Below are positions 1 to 12,212 of a stretch of 64,000 nt of DNA, in pieces. The notes below the pieces were generated by a model. The model ran no database searches. It saw only the letters and a program-made list of their open reading frames with translations, and was not told the origin of the DNA. The first letter of the stretch is position 1, and the number at the start of each line of letters is the position of its first letter. Source of the DNA: Nyssa sinensis. Lineage: Eukaryota; Streptophyta; Magnoliopsida; Cornales; Nyssaceae. Position numbers and translations under genes: made by a program. The stretch lies in the NCBI GenBank assembly GCA_008638375.1, contig CM018035.1, forward strand, positions 1,539,501 through 1,603,500, read 5' to 3'.

Positions 1-48
1 CTACATGCAATCCTCCCCGAGATTCATGTATACCACGAGGTGGGATGA

Positions 49-1539
49 ACAAATTTGACCAAAGTTGTCCTAAATTAATCGCCAGCAAGTATAAAAAAAA
101 TATATGAATAACAGAGAAATCATAATAAGAAAAATAGCAGAAGAAGAGAAGAGAGGAACAGAAATTTGTAGATGTAGAACTCCAAAAACTAGAGTTGTGT
201 TTATATAGATAAAAAGACCCCATAACAATTTTAGTAACATAAAAGCTCAAATGGCTAGAAAATAAAGACAAAAGAAAATTAAAGTTTTGAAACTTAAAGA
301 ATTTGAGGGGTTTTCACCACAAACTATAACAAGAACTATTTACCTACACGTTTGTCGAAGCTAACTCAAACCAGTAGCCCATGGTTGAAGGGTTGAAGTT
401 AGGAATGAACCGTGATTTCCAATGTTTTGAGTTCCATTCTTATAACTAGAATCATACAAAGTATTGTTTTGTGCCGAACCGTTTGATTTAGAGATTGCAA
501 GCTTTAGAAATTCTTTGGCGAGATATGTTAACAACCAACTCCTTGAATTGTTAGAGAAAATGTAACTGAATCCTCTAACAAGATCGAGTGACTCCTTCAC
601 AGTGGTGCCAATTGCAAGTAATTATGAGCGGTGGTTGGACATTAGGGAGGTCATTAGAAAGATAGAAGAGATAAAAACTGAGGGAGGTCAATTGACCAAA
701 ACATTTCAAGTGATACCAAAACTGAGAGATGAACATGCTGATTCGACCACTATCCCATGCAGCAAATGTGGAAGAAATTTATGGTGAGTCCTCTGAAAGG
801 AAGTGTTTGTTTAGAAGCCAAGGATGAATCTCCAATGTGTATATGTAGATTAAAAATATTGTTTCCCGTTCACCATGGCCTTTCACTTACTTGTTTTGAC
901 AAGATTTTATGTTGACTGTCAGTTATCTAACGCAACTCTCATTATTTATTCGGCTTTAAAATTGATTGTGTAATGATATAACACTAAACTCAACACAAAT
1001 AAAGTTAAAATGCTTAATCATCTCCTGCTCTAAATAACAAGTTGAGAAATATGTACTCGGTTTCTTGGGGTATAACTCTGTGCTTGTGGGGAACTAGCTA
1101 TGATCCAAAACACATCATGTATAGCTCAGAAGTTGAATCCCCATAAAAACACGTGACTAGTTATACAAATCATGTACATCTCATTGTTGATTTGTGTTGG
1201 ATGAATGCAAAGGTGAACTTGATACAGGCTGAGAGGTCACACATTTGTTGGGTTCACATCATTTTGAACTCAAGCTAAAAATTCAGTCTTTGAATGCATG
1301 CAGTTTTTCTATTGTGTACGTTCTACAAGAATTTTAATGTTAATTTTGTTGATTTTTTTTATACAACAACAAAGAGGATAAATCGAACTCACGTCAATTA
1401 TATAAAATCTCATACCTAATTTTGTTGATTTTAATATTCTTCGATCAAAGAAGCTTGTTGTTTTCCATGGCAGAATTGAGATCTCTTGCCCTAGTTTCAC
1501 CTTCATCAACTTAATGACATTCAATTCATATGATGCATT
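49..1539. other. spacer, no gene recognised
   Basis: This is AT-rich spacer. Two short open frames meet head to head near 600: a minus-strand frame at 361-600 and a plus-strand frame at 602-787. Neither matches a family I know, and no splice-linked extension is visible for either. They may be remnants of one degraded gene or chance frames. Confidence 0.5.
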
Positions 1540-2651
1540 ACTTTGCCAATTTTTATGACATTAATGAGCCTTTCTGATAAAACGAACCTCAGATTAAGTG
1601 AAAAAACAGTACCCAAACATCGGTGATAAACTCACGAAATTCATAACATCATGCTAAAAAAAAAATTGGGCGTGGAGATAGAAGTAGATTGTGTTAGAGA
1701 AAATTATATTTTATCAAAACATTATATTTAAAAAAATTTACAGTACTGTAATAAATATTATATTATAAAAATAGTTTAAAATAATTTCAGAATCATATAG
1801 AACAGAAACAAAGTTTTTAAAATATTATAAATACAGAAACCGGAATTAAATGAAAACAAACATAAATTAAAACTTACATTTGACTAAAATATCAAAAGTA
1901 CAACAATGATAGTTGACCGAGACTAGTGTTTTACATTATGTCCTTAAAACAGTATCATTCTCGCACTGGTGCTTTTAAATTTTTAAATGACGATTGTCTT
2001 TCATGATACAATAGTCACGCACAGTAGATGAGTACTTCAATTTTCTGTACACAATGAACCAGAACTTGTATTTGAACTCTCTCAAATTATGCAGAACTTT
2101 GCCAATTTTCATGACATTAATGAGCCTTTCTGATAAGACGAACCTCAGATTAAGTGAAAAAACAGTACCCAAACATCGGTGATAAACTCACGGAATTCAT
2201 AACATCATGCTAAAAAAAAAATTGGGCGTGGAGATAGAAGTAGATTGTGTTAGAGAAAATTATATTTTATCAAAACATTATATTTAAAAAAATTTACAGT
2301 ACTGTAATAAATATTATATTATAAAAATAGTTTAAAATAATTTCAAAATCATATAGAACAAAAATAAAATTTTTAAAATATTATAAATACAGAAACCGGA
2401 ATTAAATGAAAACAAACATAAATTAAAACTTACATTTCACTAAAATATCAAAAGTACAACAATGATAATTGACCGAGACTAGTGTTTTACACTATGTCCT
2501 TAAAACAGTATCATTCTCGCACTGGTGCTTTTAAATTTTTAAATGACGATTGTCTTTCATGATACAATAGTCACGCACAGTAGATGAGTACTTCAATTTT
2601 CTGTATACAACGAACCAGAACTTGTATTTGAACTCTCTCAAATTATGCAGA
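1540..2651. repeat. 556-bp tandem duplication, two copies
   Basis: Copy 1 is 1540-2095 and copy 2 is 2096-2651. Both run from ACTTTGCCAATTTT to AAATTATGCAGA, and the period is exactly 556 bp. By eye only about a dozen substitutions separate them, and I saw no indel, so the duplication is recent. Each copy carries the same short minus-strand reading frame, annotated separately. Sequence beyond the two ends does not continue the similarity. Confidence 0.95.
1975..2112 (-). CDS. possible small peptide (copy 1 of the tandem repeat)
   Basis: This is the counterpart of the 44-aa frame in the neighbouring repeat unit. It begins MKIGKVLHNLREF because the duplication junction replaced the original start region, and then keeps the same core to the TAA. 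Because copy 2 lies upstream on this strand, the TATA motif at 2721-2727 is more than 600 bp away, and I see no good TATA of its own. If the peptide is real, this copy may lack its promoter or be read through from the first unit. Confidence 0.22.
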   Translation of the reverse strand: MKIGKVLHNLREFKYKFWFIVYRKLKYSSTVRDYCIMKDNRHLKI

Positions 2652-2665
2652 CTCATAGTATGCAT
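2531..2665 (-). CDS. possible 44-aa small peptide (copy 2 of the tandem repeat)
   Basis: The minus-strand frame starts MHTMSLHNLREFKYK and ends at a TAA after RHLKI. The peptide is basic and rich in aromatic residues, with no signal peptide, transmembrane segment or cysteine pattern. I recognise no family. A TATATAA at 2721-2727 lies 56 bp upstream of the ATG on the same strand, which is compatible with a short transcript. The start lies just outside the duplicated unit and the rest lies inside it. The core is kept in the other copy with one conservative change (Ile/Val) and a synonymous change next to it. It could be a real small-peptide gene or a chance frame, and coding status is unproven. 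Confidence 0.3.
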   Translation of the reverse strand: MHTMSLHNLREFKYKFWFVVYRKLKYSSTVRDYCIMKDNRHLKI

Positions 2666-2720
2666 GAACTTAATTCTAAAACTTGTGAATTGAATCAACG
2701 ATGATGAGGGCGGACTGTGT

Positions 2721-2727
2721 TTATATA
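2721..2727 (-). promoter_or_regulatory. TATA-box-like motif
   Basis: TATATAA on the minus strand stands in a more GC-rich stretch and is followed by CACAGTCCGCCC. It lies 56 bp from the ATG of the small frame at 2531-2665. The position suits a plant core promoter, but there is no transcript evidence. Confidence 0.3.
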
Positions 2728-2965
2728 GGAGACTTGATAACTACTCAAACAGACACGAACCTAAATGGTGCATCTGTTCACACAAACAAATATAATGTTT
2801 CAATTTGAATACATGCATCTATTGAAGAACCAATTTGAAGGGACGCCATTATTATTTGAATTCAAAGGGACGCACCTATTTATGGTGTCTGTTCAGTCCA
2901 AATTAAAGAGTAACATTTTGAAAATATAATTTAAATACATAAATTTTTTTAAATAATTTTTTTTC

Positions 2966-2973
<8 letters not shown>

Positions 2974-3017
<44 letters not shown>

Positions 3018-3018
3018 T
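2974..3018. repeat. (TA)n(CA)n microsatellite
   Basis: A run of TA dinucleotides of about 36 bp is followed by a short CA run. Confidence 0.9.
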
Positions 3019-5649
3019 GTTGGTAAAGGCTCAAGTCCAACCTAATGTAATTGTATATATATTCTTTAAAAATTTTGTTTTTAACCTATGTGAGACACAA
3101 ACTTTATTACTGTTTCTAAGTAGTGATATTTAGAATTAATTTCTCATTCATTTCTTAATAGTTTTGAGCAACTCAATATATATATATATATTTAATTTAC
3201 TCACACAAAAAAACATGTTTTTATATAAATTCATCTCAAATAATGTACAAAATTTATTTTAATTTTAAATGATAAAAAATTCTTATTCAATAATTTATTT
3301 TTCCAGCAGATTGTTGTTTCCTTGTGATGGTGACACAACACAAGTCCAGCGAATCTTCCAGAGCATGCCCTGTCCTTCTTTAGATTTTGCTAACGCCATG
3401 CTCAATCCCATTATTCTTGTGTCGAAGTTTGCAGGTTCCCCAGGGGGGGAGGTCCTGCTGAATTTCCAAGACTGTTTTAAGCCGCGTTTACAAAATTGCA
3501 AGATTCGCCCGCAGTTTTAAGGTACGGCCACCCTGTCAAACACAGACAGCTACACTAGGTGATGAAGGCAATAACCGGACCTCACTGTACTCAGTTTTGT
3601 TTTCTAAACAAGTTGAGGGACCTTAATGGCATGAGCTCAGCCCAATATGTAAGCCTGTGTGTGTTTTCACTTAAATTCATCCTAACCCACGGCAATTAAG
3701 CACGAGACAAGTTCAAGTTCATCACAATATGGTCAAGAAGTGGAGATGAAGTTATACTTCATTTTTTTTTTAATACTTGATGCTGCACTTTGATGCTGCA
3801 CTTTTTAGCCATGATCTACCGTAAACTCTGCGTGTATTATATTGTCCGTTTTGGTTATTGGGCTTGCCCGTAAGTCTTATGGCTTGTCTCGCACGAATTT
3901 GTTCCTCTTGAACTTTTGTCTAGAAAAAAGCCTGATGTAAGAGAGATGACGATTGTAGTTTATAAGCGACACCAGTACTCGACTCCTGACCGATGTGAAA
4001 CTCAAAGTGGCACACCAATAGTCAAAACTGGCTCCACCAACCGTAAATTTAGCGGTGTAGTCGGACTGTAAGTTTTCTAAGCCTATTCTGAAACGATGAA
4101 ATTGAGATGAACTCATTTGCTCAAAGTCACAATCCTACTTTGTTACCTTGGTTGCACTGACAAATGCAACCGGGCTGATGGGAGCCACAACTCTCTCTCA
4201 AAATTTTAAAATTATATTTTTTATCATCTATTTTGTTAAAATTTTAGAAAAATTTAAGACTTGATTTCTCAAATAATTTTATATATTCATATAAATCATT
4301 TTTCAATTTGAGTATCTACATTTTGACTTCTCTTTAGCTATAAAATCTGGATTACCGGCTGCTCGATTGACCATACCGAGTCATGAATGAAGCCAATTTA
4401 ATTTATTAGTTGGATTCTTGGAGATGAACCTCAAGCCCATTGAGACTTCCAAGTCATCGGCGGTTTAAACATTCATTAGTCAACCCTTCTCCTCTTCTAT
4501 GTCATTATCTGACTCATTACAGCTGGTTATGATAAATATAACCTGCCTCTGCTCTTTGAAAGTTCAAAGTCCCATAAAAAAAACGTTTCAAATTAATGCT
4601 TATTCCAATTAGCATTTTACCTATACTGGCACAGCGAATCCGGACGGCGGCGACTGCTTTCGGCGCTCTATGCTTACTAGCTATAAAATATAAATTCTAG
4701 GTCCAATTTTTTATTTCGACCAGATTTGCAATTCAAGGTTGTGCCATCCGGGATTAGGATTATTATTTTTTGGAATAACCAAAGTTTTTCCAAAAAAAAA
4801 AAAGGACGTTCGCAATTTAAGAAACCATATTATATATATGTGTATATATATTTAAAATTTCAAAGAAGTGCATTGTATGTTTTTTTTTTTAAATATTGGG
4901 ATTTATGTATTTTCATTTAAAATTTTATTTGAAAAGATTTTAATATTTATTTATTTTTTAAATAAGTTTTTGTATTTTAGCACCTTGAATTTATGCTAAA
5001 AATTTAATTAGGAGGAACTGTAAACTCCAAAGAAATTATAAACGGATGATTGAACAACTCTTAAAAACGCTTCAATATATAGTACATTCATGATATTCAT
5101 CAAAATTTGAACTATCCAATTTCAATCCTAAGCTTAAGATGTTATTTGTTAGGTTGAGGTTATTTGATTTTTGAAATAATCAATTATTTGATTTTTAAAA
5201 TAATCAACTCTCTCGTGATATAATTTTGTTTAAATTTCTTTTAAAAGCAAATACAAATTTTAATATTATAAAAGGTACTAATCAAATATTAAAAATTGGC
5301 ATTGATTAGTGTAAAATCCATCAAAAAAAATTATAAATGATTGTAAGATACTCACATGTTTCCAATTTAATGAAGGCCCATCCGTGAGTTTATTTTAATA
5401 AGTTGACATCAACAAATTTTTAATACATAATTAAAAGTTTGTTTTGTGCACTGATTTTAGGAATACAAGGGTATTTTAGTCATTGAAAGTTTGAAAGACC
5501 CTGTTGGTCACTAAGTTTGGACTGAGACCTAATAATAATTTGTATAATTTTCATACACTTCTAATTGAACAACCCTTAAAAATTTTGCCAGCAAGTTTCG
5601 GGGCTTGGTGGGTAACTTATGGCGTCTCTCTTAAAAATTACAGTTCGTT

Positions 5650-5853
5650 AAGATTTTCAGACCACTTGAAGGTATGATCAAACGGTAAAAACGTTGAAGA
5701 TAAAATTCAAACGTTTCGAGTTCGAATTTCCTCTATGCCAATCATTGCAGCTAGAGTTAAAAGTTTGGACTTGATTATCACGAGAAATAAGACTTAATTT
5801 AGTGTGTGTAATCTGATCAGAATACCTTTTACCAATCTATCAAAAAAAATTTA
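5650..5853 (+). mobile_element. possible tRNA-derived SINE remnant
   Basis: A pol-III-like B box (GAGTTCGAATTTC, around 5718-5731) is preceded by an A-box-like stretch ending AAACGGTAAAAACG. The element ends in an A-run after TATC, as plant SINEs often do. The length of about 200 bp fits. I see no clear target-site duplication, so the call is tentative. Confidence 0.35.
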
Positions 5854-6879
5854 GGGACATAATTAAGAGATTCTTATAGGTTTGTAAAATAATGAAATTA
5901 TACATTACATTTTATGGTGGACCAAACAAAAGTTTAAAAATTCTAAATCAATTTAATTTGTTTTAGTGAACAAGTCCTAACCTATACCAAATAGATATTA
6001 AAACTAACCTCCAAAACTAATATAGCCTAATGAAAAATCCTCACTGTCATTAGCTCACTGTACCTCGCACGCGCGACTCTGATTTAGACATATTTTGGCT
6101 TCTTAACTAAATTGTTTAGCACTAATCAAGTAATTATATGTTTAAGCAGGCCACCATAGGCACCGACCAGACACAAGATTCCTAAAATTACAAACCCCCC
6201 CACCCCGAAAAAACCAGGTTTAAAAGATTCTGCTCATCTGCTGTGTCCAATTATTCTTTTATGCAATTCCTTAATGTATGCAAATGTCGGCCTATTTTGG
6301 CAGTAAATACGTTGACTTCATTTAATTATTGATTAAACTAACATGTTAAATGGGCAAACCTAAATATTGGACAGAAATTCTCTCTAATGTACTGTAGTTT
6401 TTTTTTTTTTTTATTTCCTGCTAACATGATATATGGATCCTACGTATAAAAATTGATATGATCAAAAGTCTTACCATCGTTAAGATCAAGACAAGTGGAC
6501 ATTAAGTCACATACTATCCCAGAAACAGATTTACAATTGTTAAGTTACAAACCTGCAAGTTTGAAAAATTGATTTCTGATTCAACTCGATAATCACACAA
6601 TAAGCTCTTTCTCCTGAATTGGTTGCCTGTAACATTAGTATACGCGAACAAACTAATCAGGCACAACTATGGATACATATATGAAATTCTTGCTATATAC
6701 TTCCAACAAGAAAACTATCACTTTGATACAAAGATCCGCTAATTTACTCGATGAGAAATTCTTTAAAAAAAATGACAACTAAATTGCTAAGGGAGGCAAG
6801 GTATGTACTAAAATCTAAGTCCAATTCACCTATTAAGTTCTTGACAAGATTATTAGTTCTTTCCTCTCCGACTTAATTG

Positions 6880-7120
6880 TTGAAGCATCCATTACTGGGG
6901 CTTTTCCAATGACTTTGTCAATCACATGAACTATACCAACTGTTGATCACGCATTGACCGGGTATCATTGATAGCAAAGAGGACATTGTCATGTACTTCC
7001 ATGAGCTCCCTCTTCAAAAATGCAAAAGTATCAGCACCTGTTTTTGCATCCTTGGGCTAAAGAATTTGTTCAGTGCTATCCAGTGAGCTCCATTACAAGA
7101 ATTATGTCAAATGGGCCAAG
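6880..7120 (-). pseudogene. degenerate coding fragment, family uncertain
   Basis: Read on the minus strand this stretch gives broken but protein-like sequence, including FAFLKRELMEVHDNVLFA. After a frame change it gives VGIVHVIDKVIGKAP, which is reminiscent of the end of a fasciclin domain. In-frame stops and frame changes interrupt it and no start or exon structure is visible. The fasciclin suggestion is weak. Confidence 0.25.
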
Positions 7121-8737
7121 CCTTTCCCATGTTTTCCAAATGTTATCTATTTTCTCTTCTAGCAAAGTCAATTGATGCCATGATATCAAATTTAAATGGC
7201 ATCCAGTGGCCAGGCACTAAAATTTTAGTCATGAGAGAGGTGGGCACATTCTAGAAACCGATTCTAGTCTACATATTACTATACAATTTCAAAATAAGGG
7301 GAGAGGTAAATCACATATATTTTGCTCTTTAACGAGATTTGCACCCTCAATTTCTCACACGGAGATGTAAAAGAGGTATCATTCAAGTTAAAGCTTCTAA
7401 CTTGTTGATCACTTCGGCATGTCTTGTAATTCACTTTAAAGTCAGAGGAAAGTTTCAACTATATATATATATATATATATCATATATGTATATGTATGTA
7501 TGAGAGATTTTGATAAAGACATGAAGACAGCATGGCGTTTGTTTTGGTGAGAATTTTAGATTTGGTGGGGGTGGACAGAGAGATAAAAAGAGGAAGAAAA
7601 AGAAAGGTTGAAGGTGAGATGGTACAATGATAAAGTGGCATGGATGACAGATTAAGTGATAGAATGGAGCCATGAATCAATTACTTATTTTAGTGACAAT
7701 AAATGATAGTAGTTGATGAAACGGACCCATCATGACAATTTTTGATTGCGTTAGTGTTACATATATGTGTATACACACACACAAGTATATCTGTGCTCGA
7801 TGTTTATTTTCCTCTCCATTTTTCCATCGTTTTTCTTCCCCTCATCTATTGTTCTGTTCTGTCCTATTTCTTTCGCAAATGAGTTGGGGTTGGGGTTGGG
7901 GTTGGGAAGGAAAATATCTCACTCGACAATTCTTCTCAACCTCGTTTCGTGAATGATTCTCCATCAACTTTTCCATCCATTGATTAAATTCCTTGCAGAG
8001 CACTAATTCAAATGTGATTGGAGATTATAAAAGGTTTGACAGTGCATCTCACATTAAAATCTAAGTTTTAATGTGTCATTTTATAAATTAGGACTAAAGT
8101 GAATAATATAAATTTACTTAACTAAACAATAAGCACAATTTCAGTTCTATTAGTTTATTTAAATGGTCTAATAAAAATATAGAACAATATTATCAAGACA
8201 GAAAATGAACTGAATTTTAAAAATAAATAATTGAATTTATGTAAAAATAACAGCAAATCCCTAAATTATGAAAAGCATTTTTATTTATATATTTTTTTTA
8301 TGAAAGTCTAAGTAATTGTTTTTAATTAATGGTATCAAATTCAGACTAACTTTCCTTCTTTTGCCCATGAGGGAGATTTGATAGTATTAAATTTTTATTT
8401 TTATTTTTTATTTAATAAATACTTTTTAATCAGTAATTTATATTTATTTTTAAAAAATATTTAAAATTAGAAAAAATTATATAATTAAACGAGAGTGATG
8501 ATGACACAATCCAGTTTAAAACGTTTCTAAACAATATATGTAACTTTTCGAATCAAGAAGAGTGAAGTGTAGAGTAAATCTAACTTACAGGACGAAAAAA
8601 TATCCTAAAATCTAGGGAGCAAGCCATCTCTGACTGGTATCTCACTCAAGACCCCAACACACGTCACAAATCACCTGCTTTTCCACATTCTGCATTTTCA
8701 ACTTTTCCCGGGGTGATTGAACTCTTCATTTCCGAGA

Positions 8738-10591
8738 ATGGAGCCGCCTGAAAACGTTACCGTTGGGTTCGCATCAGCCGAAAAAATAATCTTGCGTTGG
8801 GATTCGATGGTGTCGGAAGAGGCCAGGGAACGAATGATCTTCGATGGCGAGCGCCAAGAGATTGATCGGTACTTGCAGGCCGTGGACGATATTCAACGGT
8901 TATTGGCATCGGCGACGATGGCCGACGACCACAACCAGGCCAACAGCGCAATTCAGATCGCCATGGCCCGCCTCGAAGACGAGTTTCGGAACATATTGAT
9001 TGCCCACACCAGTCCGATTGAATCCGATTCGCTTGTTGATCCAAGTTCTTCGACTCAGCTCGTCTTCGAGGATTGATAACACTGGTTATGGTGAATTAGA
9101 GGACGAAGATTTTGCGAAAGACAATGCCATGACTAGGGAAGCTGAACTTCAAACAGGCGAGAATAGTACCAGCTCTAGTTATCGATCTACTCATAGTATT
9201 CGTGAGCTCGATCTGATACCATGTGAAGTTATTGATGATCTCCGGAGCATCGCGGAGAGGATGATCTCTGCCGGATATTTTCGTGAGTGCGTTCAGGTTT
9301 ACGGAAGTGTACGGAAGTCTGCTGTGGACGGGACCTTTCGCCGACTTGGGATTGAAAATTTGAGCATCGGTGATATCCAGAAGCTGGAGCGTGAGGCGTT
9401 GGAGAGGAAGATCCGACGGTGGACACAAGCCGCCAAGGTTTGTGTTCGTACTGTGTTTGCGAGTGAAAAGAGACTCTCTGAGCAAATCTTTAAGGGTTTA
9501 GGGGCGGCCACTGATGATGCGTGTTTCATGGAGACTGTTAAGGGTCCAGCAATTCAGTTGTTTAACTTTGTGGAGGCTGTGAGTAATAGTCGTCGATCGC
9601 CTGAGAAGTTGTTCAAGATCTTAGACCTCCATGATGCGCTATCAGATTTATTGCCGGATGTTGAGGTTGTTTTTCAGTCCAAATCGTCGGAATCAATTCG
9701 AGTTCAAGCAGCCGAGATATTGTCTCGGCTAGCGGAGGCGGCGAGAGGTATTTTGTCAGAGTTTGAGAACGCAGTGCTTCGCGAGCCATCAGAAATTCCT
9801 GGTTCCCGGAGGGACAATTCACCCCTTGACTAGGTATGTGATGAATTATATCAGTCTGATCTCTGATTACAAGCAAACCTTGATTGAATTGATTGTATCT
9901 AAGCCGTCCACCGGTTCGAGATATTCCGGTGATCCGACCACACCGGATATGGACTTTGCAGAATTAGAGGGGCGAACTCCTTTGGCACTCCATTTGACTT
10001 GGATCACTGTGATTCTACAATTCAATTTGGAGGGCAAGTCCAAGCATTACAAAGATGCATCTTTGGCTCATTTGTTCATTATGAACAATGTTCATTACAT
10101 TGTTCAGAAGATCAAAGGGTATCCGGAATTGAGAGAGATGATCAGTGACTATTATCTGAGGAAGCTAACGGGGAAATTCAGGCAGGCAGCGACAAGCTAC
10201 CAGAGATCAACTTGGGTGAGGGTCTTGTATTGTTTGAGAGATGAGGGGCTACACGTGAGTGGGAGTTTATCATCTGGAGTATCAAAGAGTGCTTTGAGAG
10301 AGCGGTTTAAGAACTTCAATGCAATGTTTGAGGAGGTTCACAGGACTCAAGCTGACATGGTTGGTACCAGATATGCAGCTTCGTGAGGAGCTTTGTATAT
10401 CGATATCGGAGAAGTTGATTCCGGCTTACCGGTCATTCCTTGGCCGCTTCAGGATCCACATAGAGAGTGGAAAGCACCCAGAGACATACATCAAGTACTC
10501 AGTCGAGGATTTAGAGACCGCGATCTTGGAGTTCTTTGAAGGATACCCTGTTTCAGCAGCATCCGAGGAGGAGATCACAGTGAAGCAGTAA
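8738..10591 (+). pseudogene. EXO70D: EXO70D exocyst subunit, three single-base frameshifts
   Basis: EXO70 is a helical-rod subunit of the exocyst, the complex that tethers secretory vesicles to the plasma membrane. The gene is intronless, as is usual for this clade. It starts MEPPENVTV, and the N-terminal EEARERMIFDG and RYLQAVDDIQ motifs mark clade D. The C-terminal domain keeps VPGGTIHPLTRYVMNYISL, MNNVHYIVQKIKG and YIKYSVEDLE. The reading frame changes three times, each by +1: between 9043 and 9085, at 9801-9802 (one extra G in CCTGGTTCCC), and at about 10354 (one extra G in GCTGACATGG; the paralog at 59.6 kb has GCTACATGG). Apart from these the family sequence is continuous for about 616 codons, with no other stop. 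It is either a very young pseudogene or a gene with assembly indels. The seven-TM gene downstream on the other strand matches the Arabidopsis neighbour as I remember it. Confidence 0.88.
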
Positions 10592-11657
10592 CACCCATTG
10601 GAATGAGTTTTAATAGTTAGAACCTAGGGAAAGGAAAACATTCTTTGAATTTTTTTGAAGTGGTTGGGTGATGAAATTTTGATCATTCTGAGCTTTCCTG
10701 GTCTCTCAAATTCTTTAAGGATCTGCCAGCTGATAGTCTGTGGACACTGGAAGGGATAGAATGGTTGTGCGACTCTCTCTGGAATAGCAGAATTTCCTCC
10801 GCCTAAATGCTTCAGCTCTTGTAAGCATGTTGTTGTTTGATTTATTACTGCATTTTAGATTTTTTTGTTTCATTTGTTCACATTGTTGTGCCTGTTTTAC
10901 TCTCTGATATGTCACTTGAAATTATGATTTTCAGACCAGAAAACAGAATCTAGATAAGCTTTGATAAACTCAGAAAGTTAGGAAGCATGGTGCAATTTGG
11001 AATGTCTGATAAGAGAAGGAACTGAGCATCTGTTATGTCAATAAATTGAATTTTTTTGTAAGTTATACTTGGTAAATAAATACTCCTGTTGACGAAAAAA
11101 AAAAGAAGCAGCCTGGAAGCTACTTTTTGATAACTCAGCATTTTGGGGACCGAAAATACAGAGTCTGTTGGAGAAAAGTTTTCTTTCATGACTAGTTAAT
11201 AAAGCGGATGGATACAGACTTGCGTCTGTTGGAGATGTCCTAAGAGGTAACAGTCTTTTGGTATTAAAGGTTATTAGCCTTCAATTGCATCTAATTTAAA
11301 TTTTAATGCTCCAAATTTCATACGGCCAAACAAAATGATATAATAATAAGATGGAACAAAGCTTAGTTAAATTTCAGTACAACTTGTAATGCTATGTTGT
11401 TACTACTGTGCAAAATAAGTATAATTTCAAATATCACAATATAATACACATGATGGGTTAACATCAAGTGTAAAATCTAACGAAACAAATATGTAGAACA
11501 AAATATACAAGAGGGCAAGAAAAGCAAAGAACTTACTTGTATCGCATTCCCTAAATGGAATTTTCCAAGCTCAGCTCACAAATTCTATACAGGCTCAGTG
11601 AGCAACTCGATCGTGTTGGGGCCACAGACGTTCAAATTGCCACGGTCATGTTTTACA
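10592..11657. other. spacer between convergent EXO70D and seven-TM genes
   Basis: The two genes converge here, so this stretch should hold both 3' UTRs. I see no coding sequence, RNA gene or recognisable mobile element. Confidence 0.6.
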
Positions 11658-12064
11658 TTACTCTGTCTTGTCTTCTTCCAAATCACCATTGGATGCCCCA
11701 TTGCTGCCATATGATCTGACTTCTGGGGGATTTTGGACATCCTTTGAAGGCATTGGGGATGGTTTTATGAATCTCAAAGTATCATCCTTGTCAAACTCTT
11801 CACTCCCATCTTCAGAGTAACCATACCTATGAAATGAAAATATAATCAGAGCAGAATGAAGAAAATCAGTGATGATTGTTTTAAATAACATTAAAGAAAA
11901 GCTCTGATAGGATTTGGAAGACAATTTAAATAATTCTGCGGACCGCTATCATAAGATTGGCTGACAACTATTTAGCAGATTTGTCCAATAACAACCAAGT
12001 CAAGCTCCCGAGTCTGGCTTCTTTAAAGCTCACGTCAATTAATACTTCAATGAGAGTGGACTTT

Positions 12065-12212
12065 GACCCAACAGTAAGGTTACTCCATTGTGACATGAGA
12101 GTTCGAGTAGCGAAAATAGTTTTTTTTTCGCGAGATAAGATTATGTACATCTTAACCTTCTCGAACCTCATAGTGGCAAGAGATTCGTGCATTGTGTCGC
12201 CCTTTGTCATGG
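12065..12212 (+). mobile_element. Au-like SINE in the last seven-TM intron
   Basis: It has the layout of the plant Au SINE: GTAAGGTTACTCCATTGTGAC, then a B-box-like GAGTTCGAG, then a GATTATGTACATC segment, then a GTGGCAAGAG...CATTGTGTCGCCCTTT end. It lies antisense to the host gene. The sequence is diverged. Confidence 0.6.

Larger units (their letters stand above)
3019..8737. other. long AT-rich spacer
   Basis: This spacer holds no intact gene. The stretch 3300-4150 is less AT-rich than its surroundings and has short open frames on both strands (3269-3520 plus, 3877-4116 minus) without family signatures. It may be an old transposon or gene remnant. A SINE-like sequence lies near 5650-5850 and a degenerate coding fragment near 6880-7120; both are listed separately. 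A (TA)n tract lies at 7460-7480. Confidence 0.6.

Noticed and set aside
1..48. Open frame at the left edge ending in TGA (LHAILPEIHVYHEVG), possibly the 3' end of a PPR-type gene
   Set aside because: Only 15 codons are visible; too short to assign and no linked exon is present.
602..787. Plus-strand frame resembling a PPR E-domain (NYERWLDIREVIRK)
   Set aside because: The resemblance is loose, there is no adjacent PPR repeat, and it starts on a non-ATG codon.
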